DNA from: Roseobacter sp. CCS2
GTDB lineage: Bacteria > Pseudomonadota > Alphaproteobacteria > Rhodobacterales > Rhodobacteraceae
Length of the DNA: 64,000 nucleotides
Direction of reading: 5' to 3'
Assembly (NCBI RefSeq): GCF_000169435.1
Contig: NZ_AAYB01000006.1
Coordinates: 91,553 to 155,552 of the forward strand
The translations under genes and the position numbers were made by a program. Under the pieces are notes generated by a model that was not told the origin of the DNA, made no database searches, and saw only the letters and a program-made list of their open reading frames with translations. This document shows, one piece after another, positions 18,581-27,160 of this stretch (the stretch's first letter is position 1; the number at the start of each line of letters is the position of its first letter).

Positions 18581-19234
18581 ATGCCCGAAGTCATCTTTCC
18601 CGGACCCGAAGGTCGCCTTGAAGGCCGCTATCACCCGCAAAAAGACCGGGACGCGCCGATTGCGATCGTACTGCACCCGCACCCGCAGTTCGGCGGCACC
18701 ATGAACAACCGTGTGGTCTATAATCTGCACTACGCATTCTACAACATGGGTTTCACCGTGCTGCGCTTCAACTTTCGTGGCGTAGGCCGCAGTCAGGGCG
18801 AATACGATCAAGGGGTCGGCGAATTGTCTGATGCGGCCTCTGCCCTCGATTATCTGCAGTCCATGAATAACAATGCCAAACATTGCTGGGTTGCAGGCTT
18901 TTCATTCGGCGCATGGATTGGGATGCAGCTGTTGATGCGCCGGCCAGAAATTACGGGCTTTATCTCGGTCAGCCCACCGGCCAATATGTACGACTTCAGC
19001 TTTCTGGCGCCCTGCCCGTCATCGGGTCTGATCATCAATGGGTCCAATGACCGGGTCGCCCCACCTGCCGATACCGTCAGCCTTGTGAACAAATTGCACG
19101 AACAAAAGGGTATCACGATTACACATGATGAAATGGAAGGCGCGGGACACTTCTTTGAGGATCCGCATATGGACCCTATGATCGACACTGTGCGCACCTA
19201 CGTACGCCGCCGCCTGACAGAGAACACGCGCTAA
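18581..19234 (+). CDS. Alpha/beta hydrolase
   Basis: 217 residues, single-domain serine hydrolase fold. Seen: LHPHPQFGGTMNNRVV (about 31-46), FNFRGVGRSQGEYDQG, nucleophile elbow GFSFGAW (about 107-113), acid in NGSNDRVAPP and a late His in GAGHFF. This matches the COG2945-type predicted hydrolases; the substrate is unknown. Divergent from iscR and followed two bases later by a hypothetical gene. Confidence 0.85.
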   Translation: MPEVIFPGPEGRLEGRYHPQKDRDAPIAIVLHPHPQFGGTMNNRVVYNLHYAFYNMGFTVLRFNFRGVGRSQGEYDQGVGELSDAASALDYLQSMNNNAKHCWVAGFSFGAWIGMQLLMRRPEITGFISVSPPANMYDFSFLAPCPSSGLIINGSNDRVAPPADTVSLVNKLHEQKGITITHDEMEGAGHFFEDPHMDPMIDTVRTYVRRRLTENTR

Positions 19235-19236
19235 CC

Positions 19237-19692
19237 ATGGCCGATAGCTACGTCCAAACTGTTGCTGGTGAACTTGCCGATTTGACCTTGGCGGATGCAC
19301 GCATGTCCGGCGATGATCACATCGTGGACACCATCGGCGAAATTCTGGGCGCGTCATCACAAACCCTGCAAGAGGCATTTTTGACAGCCGTCCGCGTCCG
19401 CCGCGCCGAGGCACGGGCCCGCGAACTGCTGACACAACGATCCGGCAAATTCAAAGTCGGGTCCCATATGATCACTGACGGCCACCAAACCTTCGACGCA
19501 GAGGCGGTTGACGGCGACGCAATCGAAATGCCAGCCAGCGCGTCTGAACCAGCGCAAGCCACGGAACCGCAAACCGAAGAGGACGCCGCGTTCGCCGATG
19601 TGCTCAACACACTGGACGAGTTTCTGCAAACCGATGCCCCGGCCGATGATGAACCAAAACCCATCTCGCCCCAGAAACCATCCCGCCGCTAG
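19237..19692 (+). CDS. Hypothetical protein
   Basis: 151 residues, not recognised. The N-terminal half (1-75) is predicted helical with alternating acidic and basic stretches (FLTAVRVRRAEARARELLTQ). The C-terminal half is acidic and low in complexity, rich in Ala, Glu, Asp and Pro, ending DEPKPISPQKPSRR. No signal peptide or helix spans a membrane. It starts two bases after the hydrolase stop, so it is likely co-transcribed with it. Confidence 0.65.
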   Translation: MADSYVQTVAGELADLTLADARMSGDDHIVDTIGEILGASSQTLQEAFLTAVRVRRAEARARELLTQRSGKFKVGSHMITDGHQTFDAEAVDGDAIEMPASASEPAQATEPQTEEDAAFADVLNTLDEFLQTDAPADDEPKPISPQKPSRR

Positions 19693-19834
19693 GCGTGGCA
19701 CACGCCCACAGCTCTTCAAACGGCTGACCTGATGCACAGCTGTGTCAAACGCAGCGGCACCCGCTATTTACACTATACAAACACGGACTACAGGCGTAGG
19801 GCGCAGGTCTGACGCCGCCAGAAAGCCTATTGAT

Positions 19835-21913
19835 ATGATCACGACCCTCGCCGATGCCCTTGCCAAACAAGGCTATACCGACCTGACACCTGTGCAGGAG
19901 GCCGTGACGGATGATGCGCTTGTTGGTCAGGATCTTTTAGTATCGGCACAAACCGGGTCAGGCAAAACCGTTGGTTTCGGACTGGCGATTGGGCCGACAA
20001 TCTTGGCCGAGGACGGCACGTTTGGCCCTGCGGGTCGCCCGCATGCGCTGATCATCGCCCCAACCCGCGAATTGGCCCTACAGGTCAAACGCGAGCTTCA
20101 GTGGCTTTATGCAGGTGCAGGTGCTACCCTCGCGTCTTGCGTCGGCGGCATGGATTTCCGCGATGAACGGCGCAGCCTGGAACGTGGTGCGCATATCGTC
20201 GTGGCCACCCCGGGCCGCCTTCGCGACCACATCATGCGCGGCACGATTGATCTGTCCGATATCAAGGCCGTTGTGCTGGACGAAGCCGACGAGATGCTTG
20301 ATCTGGGTTTCCGCGAAGACCTCGAATTCATTCTGGGCGAAGCACCACCCGAGCGCCGCACCCTGATGTTTTCGGCCACCGTGCCGCCGATGATCGCGAC
20401 CCTTGCAAAATCCTACCAGCGCGACGCCGTGCGCATCGCGACCGCCACCAAGGAAAAGCAGCACAGCGATATTGAATACCGCGCGCTATCTGTCGCCAAC
20501 CATGACACAGACGCAGCCATCATCAACGTCTTGCGCTATTATGATGCACCCAACGCCATCGTTTTTGCCAACACCCGTGCGATGGTCACACGGCTGACGA
20601 CGCGGTTGTCGAACCGGGGTTTCTCGGTTGTGGCCCTGTCTGGCGAACTGACCCAATCCGAACGCTCCAACGCGCTGCAGGCCATGCGCGACGGCCGCGC
20701 CAAGGTCTGTGTGGCAACAGATGTCGCGGCACGTGGCATCGACCTGCCAAACCTAGAATTGGTCATTCACGCCGAATTGCCCACCAACGCAGAAACCCTG
20801 CTGCACCGCTCTGGCCGGACTGGCCGCGCAGGGCGCAAGGGGATTTCGGCGATGATCGTGCCTGCGAAAATGAAACGGCGCGGTGAAAACCTGCTGAAAT
20901 GGGGCAAGCTGACGGCGACCTGGGCCACACCGCCCACAGCCGAAGAGGTGCAGGCCCGCGACGAAGAACGCCTACTGACGGATGAGGTATGGTCCGCCGA
21001 TTTCACCGAAGACGAACAAGCCTTTGCCAAACGCCTGCTGGACCAGCACGACGCGGAAAAAATTGCCGCCGCCTACCTGCGCCTTTATGCAGGCAAGCAA
21101 TCGGCACCTGAATTTATCTCAGAATACAAAGACGGCCCTGCCGCCAAGGAACGCAAACCGCGCGAGGCAAAATCCTTTGGCCCATCCAAATGGTTCAGCA
21201 TCGACATCGGACGCGAAGGCAAGGCCGAGGCGCGCTGGCTATTGCCGATGATCTGCAAGGCCGGGGGCATTACCAAGAACGAAATTGGCGCGATCCGCAT
21301 TCAGCCCAATGAAGCCTTCATCGAAATTTCTGCCCCCGCCGTCCCGGGTTTCCTGAAATCCGTGGGCAGCGACATGAAGTTGGAAAATCAAGGCACGCTC
21401 AAAGCGCTGGATGGCGCGCCGCAACTGGGCGAACGCGGCCCGCGCAAAACCAAACGCGACTATGATGACAGGCCCAAGCAAGGCGGCAAACCAAAGCGTG
21501 ACTACGGTGACAAACCCAAACGAAACGCGCCGCGCGATCAGGCCCCGCCACCGCCATCGCAACAAGATGATGTTGCTGCAATTCAACCGATCCCCGGTGC
21601 GGCTGACGACTATAAAGGGCGCAAGCCACGCCACAAGCCAGCCCGCCGTGATCACGGCGAAGCACTGACCGAAAAGCGCGGCAAGCCACCTTACAAAGGC
21701 AAATCCGACGGCAAGAAACCGGGCCCAAAGGGCAAATCCGGTTACAACTCTGACACAAAACCCCGTGGGGGCGGTGGCGGAAAGCCAGGCGGCAAACCTG
21801 CCGGTAACGCCAAAGATACCTCAAAAAGGTTCGTTCCACCGGGCGGAAAAGCCAAGCCGCGCAAGGGCTTAGGCAAAGGTGGCAACGCAGCCCCCCGGCG
21901 CGGAAAGTCCTAA
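19835..21913 (+). CDS. DEAD-box ATP-dependent RNA helicase
   Basis: 692 residues. RNA-unwinding enzyme with all superfamily 2 motifs: Q motif (LTPVQEAV), QTGSGKT, PTRELAL, TPGR, DEAD, SAT, then ATDVAARGID and HRSGRTGRAG in the second RecA domain (up to about residue 360). A DbpA-type RNA-binding domain follows (about 450-530, LPMICKAGGITKNEIGAIRI). The last 140 residues are a very basic, low-complexity tail of Lys, Pro and Gly. The ATG at 19835 was preferred to the upstream GTG at 19742 because it opens directly into the family start MITTLADALAKQGY. Confidence 0.92.
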   Translation: MITTLADALAKQGYTDLTPVQEAVTDDALVGQDLLVSAQTGSGKTVGFGLAIGPTILAEDGTFGPAGRPHALIIAPTRELALQVKRELQWLYAGAGATLASCVGGMDFRDERRSLERGAHIVVATPGRLRDHIMRGTIDLSDIKAVVLDEADEMLDLGFREDLEFILGEAPPERRTLMFSATVPPMIATLAKSYQRDAVRIATATKEKQHSDIEYRALSVANHDTDAAIINVLRYYDAPNAIVFANTRAMVTRLTTRLSNRGFSVVALSGELTQSERSNALQAMRDGRAKVCVATDVAARGIDLPNLELVIHAELPTNAETLLHRSGRTGRAGRKGISAMIVPAKMKRRGENLLKWGKLTATWATPPTAEEVQARDEERLLTDEVWSADFTEDEQAFAKRLLDQHDAEKIAAAYLRLYAGKQSAPEFISEYKDGPAAKERKPREAKSFGPSKWFSIDIGREGKAEARWLLPMICKAGGITKNEIGAIRIQPNEAFIEISAPAVPGFLKSVGSDMKLENQGTLKALDGAPQLGERGPRKTKRDYDDRPKQGGKPKRDYGDKPKRNAPRDQAPPPPSQQDDVAAIQPIPGAADDYKGRKPRHKPARRDHGEALTEKRGKPPYKGKSDGKKPGPKGKSGYNSDTKPRGGGGGKPGGKPAGNAKDTSKRFVPPGGKAKPRKGLGKGGNAAPRRGKS

Positions 21914-22032
21914 AACCTGACCCATTGGTCACATTTTTGTCACGTCACAAGCATGTTGCGGGCCAACCCTCTCGTCAGATTGCAACTACGTTCAGTAGTG
22001 TAAAGTCACGCATAAGCTTAAGGACCAGACAA

Positions 22033-22152
22033 ATGGCCACAGCAAAACCCAATACGCCGCCTGCCCCTGCAGCGCCGAAACCCGCGACCCCGGCACCGCA
22101 GATGCAAGGCAAACCGCAGACACCCGTTTATACCGATTTCGCGAGTATCTAA
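22033..22152 (+). CDS. Small Pro/Ala-rich protein
   Basis: 39-residue open frame, MATAKPNTPPAPAAPKP at the N-terminus and PVYTDFASI at the C-terminus. An AGGA lies eight bases before the ATG. Nearly half of the residues are Pro or Ala. I do not recognise a family; support is only the ribosome site, codon choice and the ordered C-terminal end. Short enough that it could be chance. Confidence 0.4.
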   Translation: MATAKPNTPPAPAAPKPATPAPQMQGKPQTPVYTDFASI

Positions 22153-22259
22153 GGTTTACGAGACGTCTTTGGCCGGTGAGGCCGCTGCCGCAGGATCGCC
22201 CTCCCCGATCCACCGCTGACCTCACTGGCCTTTTTTCCCAGTCCCGATACAATCGGGGC

Positions 22260-22589
22260 ATGGCAGCGCTGACATCCATCAAAAATATCGGCCCCGCGTT
22301 TGAGGCGTCGTTGAAATCCGCAGGCATCACCACAGCAGAGGAATTGCGCGCGCTTGGCGCAGATGCGGCCTATACCAAGATGCTTGAAGCTGGATCGAAG
22401 CCTCATTTCATCGGCTACTACGTCTTGCATATGGCGCTGCAAGGGCGCCCATGGAATGACTGCAAGGGCGATGAGAAAAAGGCGCTGCGTATACGTTTTG
22501 ACAAGATCAAGGCTGGGAGCTTTGATGAAACGCGGTCTGAGTTAGAACGGATTTTGAACCAGATCGGGGTGGTTGAAGTTGACCCGTAG
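22260..22589 (+). CDS. TfoX C-terminal domain protein
   Basis: 109 residues. The whole protein matches the TfoX/Sxy C-terminal helix-hairpin-helix domain: SIKNIGPAFEASLKSAGI (6-23), TAEELRALGADAAYTKML and LHMALQGRPWND. The N-terminal TfoX domain is absent, as is common in alphaproteobacteria. Its role here is unknown; full-length TfoX controls competence in gammaproteobacteria. The frame is open 28 codons upstream but the family starts at the ATG at 22260. Confidence 0.8.
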   Translation: MAALTSIKNIGPAFEASLKSAGITTAEELRALGADAAYTKMLEAGSKPHFIGYYVLHMALQGRPWNDCKGDEKKALRIRFDKIKAGSFDETRSELERILNQIGVVEVDP

Positions 22590-22736
22590 GGCAGATTGAA
22601 ACGGCGGCTTTGCGGACTTAGTGAGCTTTCGCTGCGTCTGCGCCAATGACCGCTTTTCAAGAAGATGTGGCTGGTCGCATCCCAGTTGAACCCCTAATGT
22701 CCGGCTAAACAAATTCAAAACGAGCAGGTAACGGAC

Positions 22737-23657
22737 ATGCTAAGAAGAACGGCTATTCGAAAACTCTGTGGATTTTCTTTGTTGCTGGGGCTTGGTGTTT
22801 TTCTGACCGCCTGCAACGAGGACGATAGCGGGCCAGTATCCAGTGTCCCAGCCGTTCCGGTCTCAACAAGCCCATCTCGCGTTGCCATTACCGTTGACGA
22901 TCTTCCCTACGTTACGTTTGGAGGGGCAAGTCCCGAAGACGGCCTGCGATATTCGGAGAGCATTGTATCAGCCCTTGGAGAACACGGGATCGTGGCAACC
23001 GGTTTCGTCATAGGGCGGAATATCAATGCAGAAACGCGTCCTGCGCTACAAGCGTTTGCCGACGCTGGCCACATGATCGGGAACCATAGCTGGTCCCACC
23101 CGGATTATGGTAATCTTACCCCTGATGAATTTCTTGAGGAAACGCGCCAGACGGATGAGGTCTTGGCAGAGTGGATTGATGGGCCAAAATACTATCGATT
23201 TCCCTACCTGCGCCAAGGCGAAACTGCCGCCAAGAGAGAGGCCGCGATAGAAATCCTGACCAATCTTGGCTATCAGAATGTGCCAGTCACCATCGACAAC
23301 GATGAATGGCAGTTTAATGCTGATTATACGGAGGCTATGGCCGATGGCGACACCGATGCCGCCGCGATCATCGGCCAAAACTACCTTGCCCACATGCAGG
23401 AACGCACGTCCCACTTCCAAACACTTGCCGTTGATGAGCTTGGCGGAGATGTCGATCATATCCTACTTGTTCATCTCAATCAGATCAACGCGGATCACCT
23501 AGGAACGCTCCTTGATTGGTATGAAGCTCAGGGCTGGACGTTCATTACGGTTGACGAAGCCTTGGCTCACCCAGTGTTTTCTCGCGCTGAACTCTATGAA
23601 GGCCCTCGTGGCCTATCACAGATTGAAAGAATTCTCGGTGGTCAACGAGAGCAATAA
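22737..23657 (+). CDS. Polysaccharide deacetylase lipoprotein
   Basis: 306 residues. The N-terminus is a lipoprotein signal with lipobox LTAC (Cys26). A NodB-type carbohydrate esterase fold follows: D54-D55 in TVDDLP, metal ligands H117 and H121 in GNHSWSHP, then RFPYLRQG and a late His in LLVHLNQ. It would deacetylate a sugar polymer in the periplasm or at the outer membrane. Base and codon use look more AT-rich than the neighbours, and both flanks are gene-free (147 and 227 bases), suggesting an inserted gene. Confidence 0.85.
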   Translation: MLRRTAIRKLCGFSLLLGLGVFLTACNEDDSGPVSSVPAVPVSTSPSRVAITVDDLPYVTFGGASPEDGLRYSESIVSALGEHGIVATGFVIGRNINAETRPALQAFADAGHMIGNHSWSHPDYGNLTPDEFLEETRQTDEVLAEWIDGPKYYRFPYLRQGETAAKREAAIEILTNLGYQNVPVTIDNDEWQFNADYTEAMADGDTDAAAIIGQNYLAHMQERTSHFQTLAVDELGGDVDHILLVHLNQINADHLGTLLDWYEAQGWTFITVDEALAHPVFSRAELYEGPRGLSQIERILGGQREQ

Positions 23658-23884
23658 ACAACGTGTCGCTTCCCAAAAGCCGTCATTTATCTAAACCGCA
23701 GCATCACGCACTTTGAGCTCAAACCAGACATTTGCTGCATTCTTAAACGGCCGGGCAAACCTCGGTTATCTCTGCGTTGATATCACCCTACAGGCCTGAC
23801 ATCTTTTTCCCTACTACAGCCCCATCCTCATACCCAAAAGTAAATACCCTTCACATACACCTTCGAATCGTGTATGTTAATAGC

Positions 23885-24280
23885 ATGAACATAGAACAAA
23901 ACATTGATTTCGAACTCGCCCGCCTGCGCAAAGTCGCGTGGCGCATGGACGCATTATTCTACATCCCGCGGACCAATATTTCGGTGGGTCTGGATAACAT
24001 TGTCGGTTTGGTCCCTGTTGTGGGTGACGCGTTGACTGCGCTGCCATCGCTGTGGCTGATCAACGAGGCGCGCAAACTGGGCGCATCGCCCGGCACGTTG
24101 GCCTATATGACACTGAACACGGTGCTGGACTTTTTCGTCGGCATGGTGCCTGTGATTGGTGATATCTTCGACGTCATCTACAACGCAAACATCCGCAATT
24201 ACCGTGCGTTAGAGCGTAATCTTAACAAAAAAGCCGCCCACGCCAAATCGGTGCGGGCAGCTCAAATATCTTACGCATAA
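23885..24280 (+). CDS. DUF4112 membrane protein
   Basis: 131 residues. Matches DUF4112: FYIPRTNISVGLDNIVGLVP (about 24-43), then VVGDALTALPSLWLINEAR and VLDFFVGMVPVIGDIFDV, with two hydrophobic hairpins and a basic C-terminus. Function unknown. The ATG at 23885 starts the conserved part; the open frame extends 36 codons upstream without homology. A bidirectional terminator follows. Confidence 0.82.
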   Translation: MNIEQNIDFELARLRKVAWRMDALFYIPRTNISVGLDNIVGLVPVVGDALTALPSLWLINEARKLGASPGTLAYMTLNTVLDFFVGMVPVIGDIFDVIYNANIRNYRALERNLNKKAAHAKSVRAAQISYA

Positions 24281-24281
24281 A

Positions 24282-24303
24282 CCGGGGCCTGCCCCGGCGT
24301 TTT
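24282..24303. terminator. Bidirectional intrinsic terminator between DUF4112 gene and ndk
   Basis: Stem CCGGGGC-ct-GCCCCGG followed by CG and TTTT on the + strand. On the minus strand a short T run also follows. It lies between two convergent genes, two bases after the DUF4112 stop and three before the ndk stop. Confidence 0.8.
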
Positions 24304-24305
24304 AC

Positions 24306-24728
24306 TTAACCAACCAGTTCAAGCCCGGAGAAGAAGAACGCGATCTCTTCTGCCGCTGTTTCTGGCGCGTCGGACCCGTGCACGGAGTTTTCGCCGATGG
24401 ACAGTGCGAATTCCTTGCGGATTGTGCCCGGTGCGGCGTCGGCTGGGTTGGTTGCACCCATGACTTCGCGGTTCTTTGCAATCGCGTCTTCGCCTTCGAG
24501 AACCTGAACAACGATTGGCTCGGAAATCATGAATTCGCACAGCTCATCAAAGAACGGACGTTCCGCATGCACACCGTAGAACTGCTGCGCCTGTGCCAAT
24601 GTCAGCTGGATGCGCTTGGAGGCCACGATGCGCAGACCTGCGTCTTCGAATTTGGCCGCGATCTGGCCTGTCAGATTACGCTTTGTGGCGTCGGGTTTGA
24701 TGATGGAAAAAGTACGCTGAATAGCCAT
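24306..24728 (-). CDS. ndk: Nucleoside diphosphate kinase
   Basis: 140 residues, full length. Transfers the terminal phosphate from ATP to other nucleoside diphosphates through a phospho-histidine. Seen: [14 protein letters not shown] (5-18), [17 protein letters not shown] (91-107), and the active-site H117 in [10 protein letters not shown]. The ATG at 24728 follows GAGG at seven bases. The open frame upstream of it has no homology. Confidence 0.96.
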   Translation of the reverse strand: MAIQRTFSIIKPDATKRNLTGQIAAKFEDAGLRIVASKRIQLTLAQAQQFYGVHAERPFFDELCEFMISEPIVVQVLEGEDAIAKNREVMGATNPADAAPGTIRKEFALSIGENSVHGSDAPETAAEEIAFFFSGLELVG

Positions 24729-24854
24729 GTGGAGCCTCTTGGTTTTAAGGGCGGGACGCGTCCCGATGCATTGATGGCTGCGCCCTACCACGCAGATTTC
24801 CACATGAAAAGCCGTGATTTGCCGATGATACGCGTCATCGTATAGCCTGCTTGC

Positions 24855-26165
24855 ATGTGGGCCCTGATCAAACACCCCGTCTTTGGCCGCCTTTTTGCCG
24901 CACAGGTCGTGGCATTGCTGGGCACCGGGTTGCTTACCGTGGCGCTTGGCCTTTTGGCGTTTGATCTGGCGGGTGCGGCGGCGGGCGCTGTCCTTGGCAC
25001 GGCTTACGCCATCAAGATGCTCGCCTATGTCGGCCTGTCCCCCATTGTGGGCGCAATGGTTGGGCACCTGCCGCGCAGACCTGTGTTGATTGCAGCAGAT
25101 ATCGTGCGCGCCGCGGTCGCCTTATCCCTGCCTTTCATCACCGACATCTGGCAGATTTATGTGGCGATCTTCCTGCTGCAAACCGCCTCTGCCACTTTCA
25201 CGCCAACGTTCCAAGCCACAATCCCCGATGTCTTACCGGATGAGGACGATTATTCACGTGCTTTGTCGCTGTCCCGCCTCGCCTATGATTTTGAAAACCT
25301 GATCAGCCCGGCGCTGGCGGGTCTTTTGCTTTTGGTGATCAGCTATCACTGGCTGTTTGGTGGCACGGTCATCGGTTTCCTTTTCTCAGCACTGCTGATC
25401 ACAGGCATCACATTCCCCAGCCGCAAACCCGGCAAAGCCCGCCCATTTCGCAGCCGCCTGACGCGGGGTATTCGCATTTATCTGGCGACACCGCGCTTGC
25501 GCGGTCTGCTTGCTCTCACGCTTACCGGGGCCGCCGCAAGCGCGTTCATCATCGTGAACACGGTGGTTGTGGTGCGTAGTGGCTTTGGCGGTACTGACGG
25601 GGATGTCGCGATCGCGCTCGCCTGTTTTGGCGGTGGCTCCATGCTTGCCGCCCTTGCCTTGCCCGGTTTGCTCAAACGGCTTAGCGACCGGCCTGTAATG
25701 CTTTTTGGTGCGTCCCTGCTGACTGTCCTGATGCTGACCCAAGCGGTTATCACCCCGGGCTGGTCCACCTTCCTGATCCTTTGGGCGCTGACCGGCATCG
25801 GCTATTCCGCAACGCTGACCCCCCAAGGGCGCCTTCTGCGCCGGTCCGCCCATGCCGACGACAGACCGGCCGCCTTTACCGCGCAATTTGCCTTGTCACA
25901 TGCCTGCTGGCTGATCACCTACCCGCTGGCGGGGCAAGCGATGACCGCATGGGGCATGGGTCCGACGTTTGGCATTCTTGGCATCTTGGGTGCCATCGGC
26001 GTGGCGCTCGCCCTCAAGCTCTGGCCGGAAGGCGACCCTGTCGTGATCCCGCACACCCACAAGGACCTGCCGCCTGATCATCCTCATCTAAAGGAAACTG
26101 GCCGCAACCATGCCCATGCCTTTGTAATTGATGATGAACATCATGCTTGGCCCACCAACGGCTAG
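24855..26165 (+). CDS. MFS transporter with His-rich C-terminal tail
   Basis: 436 residues with about twelve helices and the major-facilitator layout: [17 protein letters not shown] (about 65-81) is the loop 2-3 motif. The substrate is unknown; related proteins are predicted drug or metabolite efflux pumps. The last 36 residues are cytoplasmic and contain eight His in [19 protein letters not shown] and DEHHAW. It is convergent with the EamA transporter gene, overlapping by four bases. Confidence 0.85.
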   Translation: MWALIKHPVFGRLFAAQVVALLGTGLLTVALGLLAFDLAGAAAGAVLGTAYAIKMLAYVGLSPIVGAMVGHLPRRPVLIAADIVRAAVALSLPFITDIWQIYVAIFLLQTASATFTPTFQATIPDVLPDEDDYSRALSLSRLAYDFENLISPALAGLLLLVISYHWLFGGTVIGFLFSALLITGITFPSRKPGKARPFRSRLTRGIRIYLATPRLRGLLALTLTGAAASAFIIVNTVVVVRSGFGGTDGDVAIALACFGGGSMLAALALPGLLKRLSDRPVMLFGASLLTVLMLTQAVITPGWSTFLILWALTGIGYSATLTPQGRLLRRSAHADDRPAAFTAQFALSHACWLITYPLAGQAMTAWGMGPTFGILGILGAIGVALALKLWPEGDPVVIPHTHKDLPPDHPHLKETGRNHAHAFVIDDEHHAWPTNG

Positions 26166-27055
26166 TGCGCGCGCCTGTCACGGTCGGGCAAGAACTCCAA
26201 AACACCGGCGACAAGCACAAGAGACCCGCCAATCAACTCGGTCACCGAAAAAAGCTCGCCTGCGATCACGGCTGCCGAAAGCACGCTGACCAGCACCTCT
26301 GACATCAATAAAATGCCCAGCCTTGCTGGCTCCAGCTTGGTCGTGGCCCACAGCAGGCCAACAATCGACACTGCCCACCACACCACACCGGTGATGATCA
26401 CCCAAAGCACCATAGTACCGGGTCTGGCCAGCCCAGCCACATCGGGCAGTGGTGCAAGTGCCGGGGCCAAAATCAGCCCACCTAGCAACGCCCCAACGGC
26501 AAACAGAAACGTGCTTTCCGCCGGGCCTGCCGTGGCTTTGACCTTGATCCCGATGGACGCAACCGCCCATGCAAACCCGCTTGCCAGACCCAGCCATTCC
26601 CCCAATCCGCGCGGGAACGGCACCTCACCATCCGCGCCCAGCATCAATATCAACCCGATCAGGCCTGCCAACAAGGCCGCAACCCGTGCCCGCGTGATCG
26701 GCCAACCGCACAGATAGCGGCCAATTATCGTGCTCCAGATTGGTGTGAGGTAGAACAAGATGACAATGATCGCGACACGACCATAAAGCAGACCCAGCGA
26801 ATAAAACATCAGCGAACAGCCACCCAGGATCAGCGAAGCAATTGCCATGGGATGCGACGCAAAAAGCGCATGCCGCCCGCGCCACCCCCATGGCAGCAGC
26901 ACAACAACCGCAACCAATATGATCGCAATCGTCCCCCAAGGTCCTGTCAGCCCCAGCGCCGCGATCTGGCGCAGCGGCAGCCAATAAATCCCCCACAAAA
27001 CGCCAAACCAGACAACGATCAGACTGGCCCAAAATATGCTGCGTGCGTTGTCCAT
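26162..27055 (-). CDS. EamA-family (DMT) transporter
   Basis: 297 residues with ten predicted helices arranged as two EamA repeats (about 8-140 and 160-290). Typical pieces are LSIGVLWG-like VWFGVLWGIYWLP at the start and a late ARLGILLMSEVLVSVLSA. Drug/metabolite transporter superfamily; direction and substrate unknown. No regulator is adjacent. Confidence 0.85.
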   Translation of the reverse strand: MDNARSIFWASLIVVWFGVLWGIYWLPLRQIAALGLTGPWGTIAIILVAVVVLLPWGWRGRHALFASHPMAIASLILGGCSLMFYSLGLLYGRVAIIVILFYLTPIWSTIIGRYLCGWPITRARVAALLAGLIGLILMLGADGEVPFPRGLGEWLGLASGFAWAVASIGIKVKATAGPAESTFLFAVGALLGGLILAPALAPLPDVAGLARPGTMVLWVIITGVVWWAVSIVGLLWATTKLEPARLGILLMSEVLVSVLSAAVIAGELFSVTELIGGSLVLVAGVLEFLPDRDRRAH

Positions 27056-27160
27056 GCAGGGTGCTTAGCAACCCCATTGTACAAGCGCCATCCACCCATC
27101 ACGCACCTTGGATGAAAACCGGTGATTGACCCCGCCCAAACGATCAAGCATAGCCGCCCC

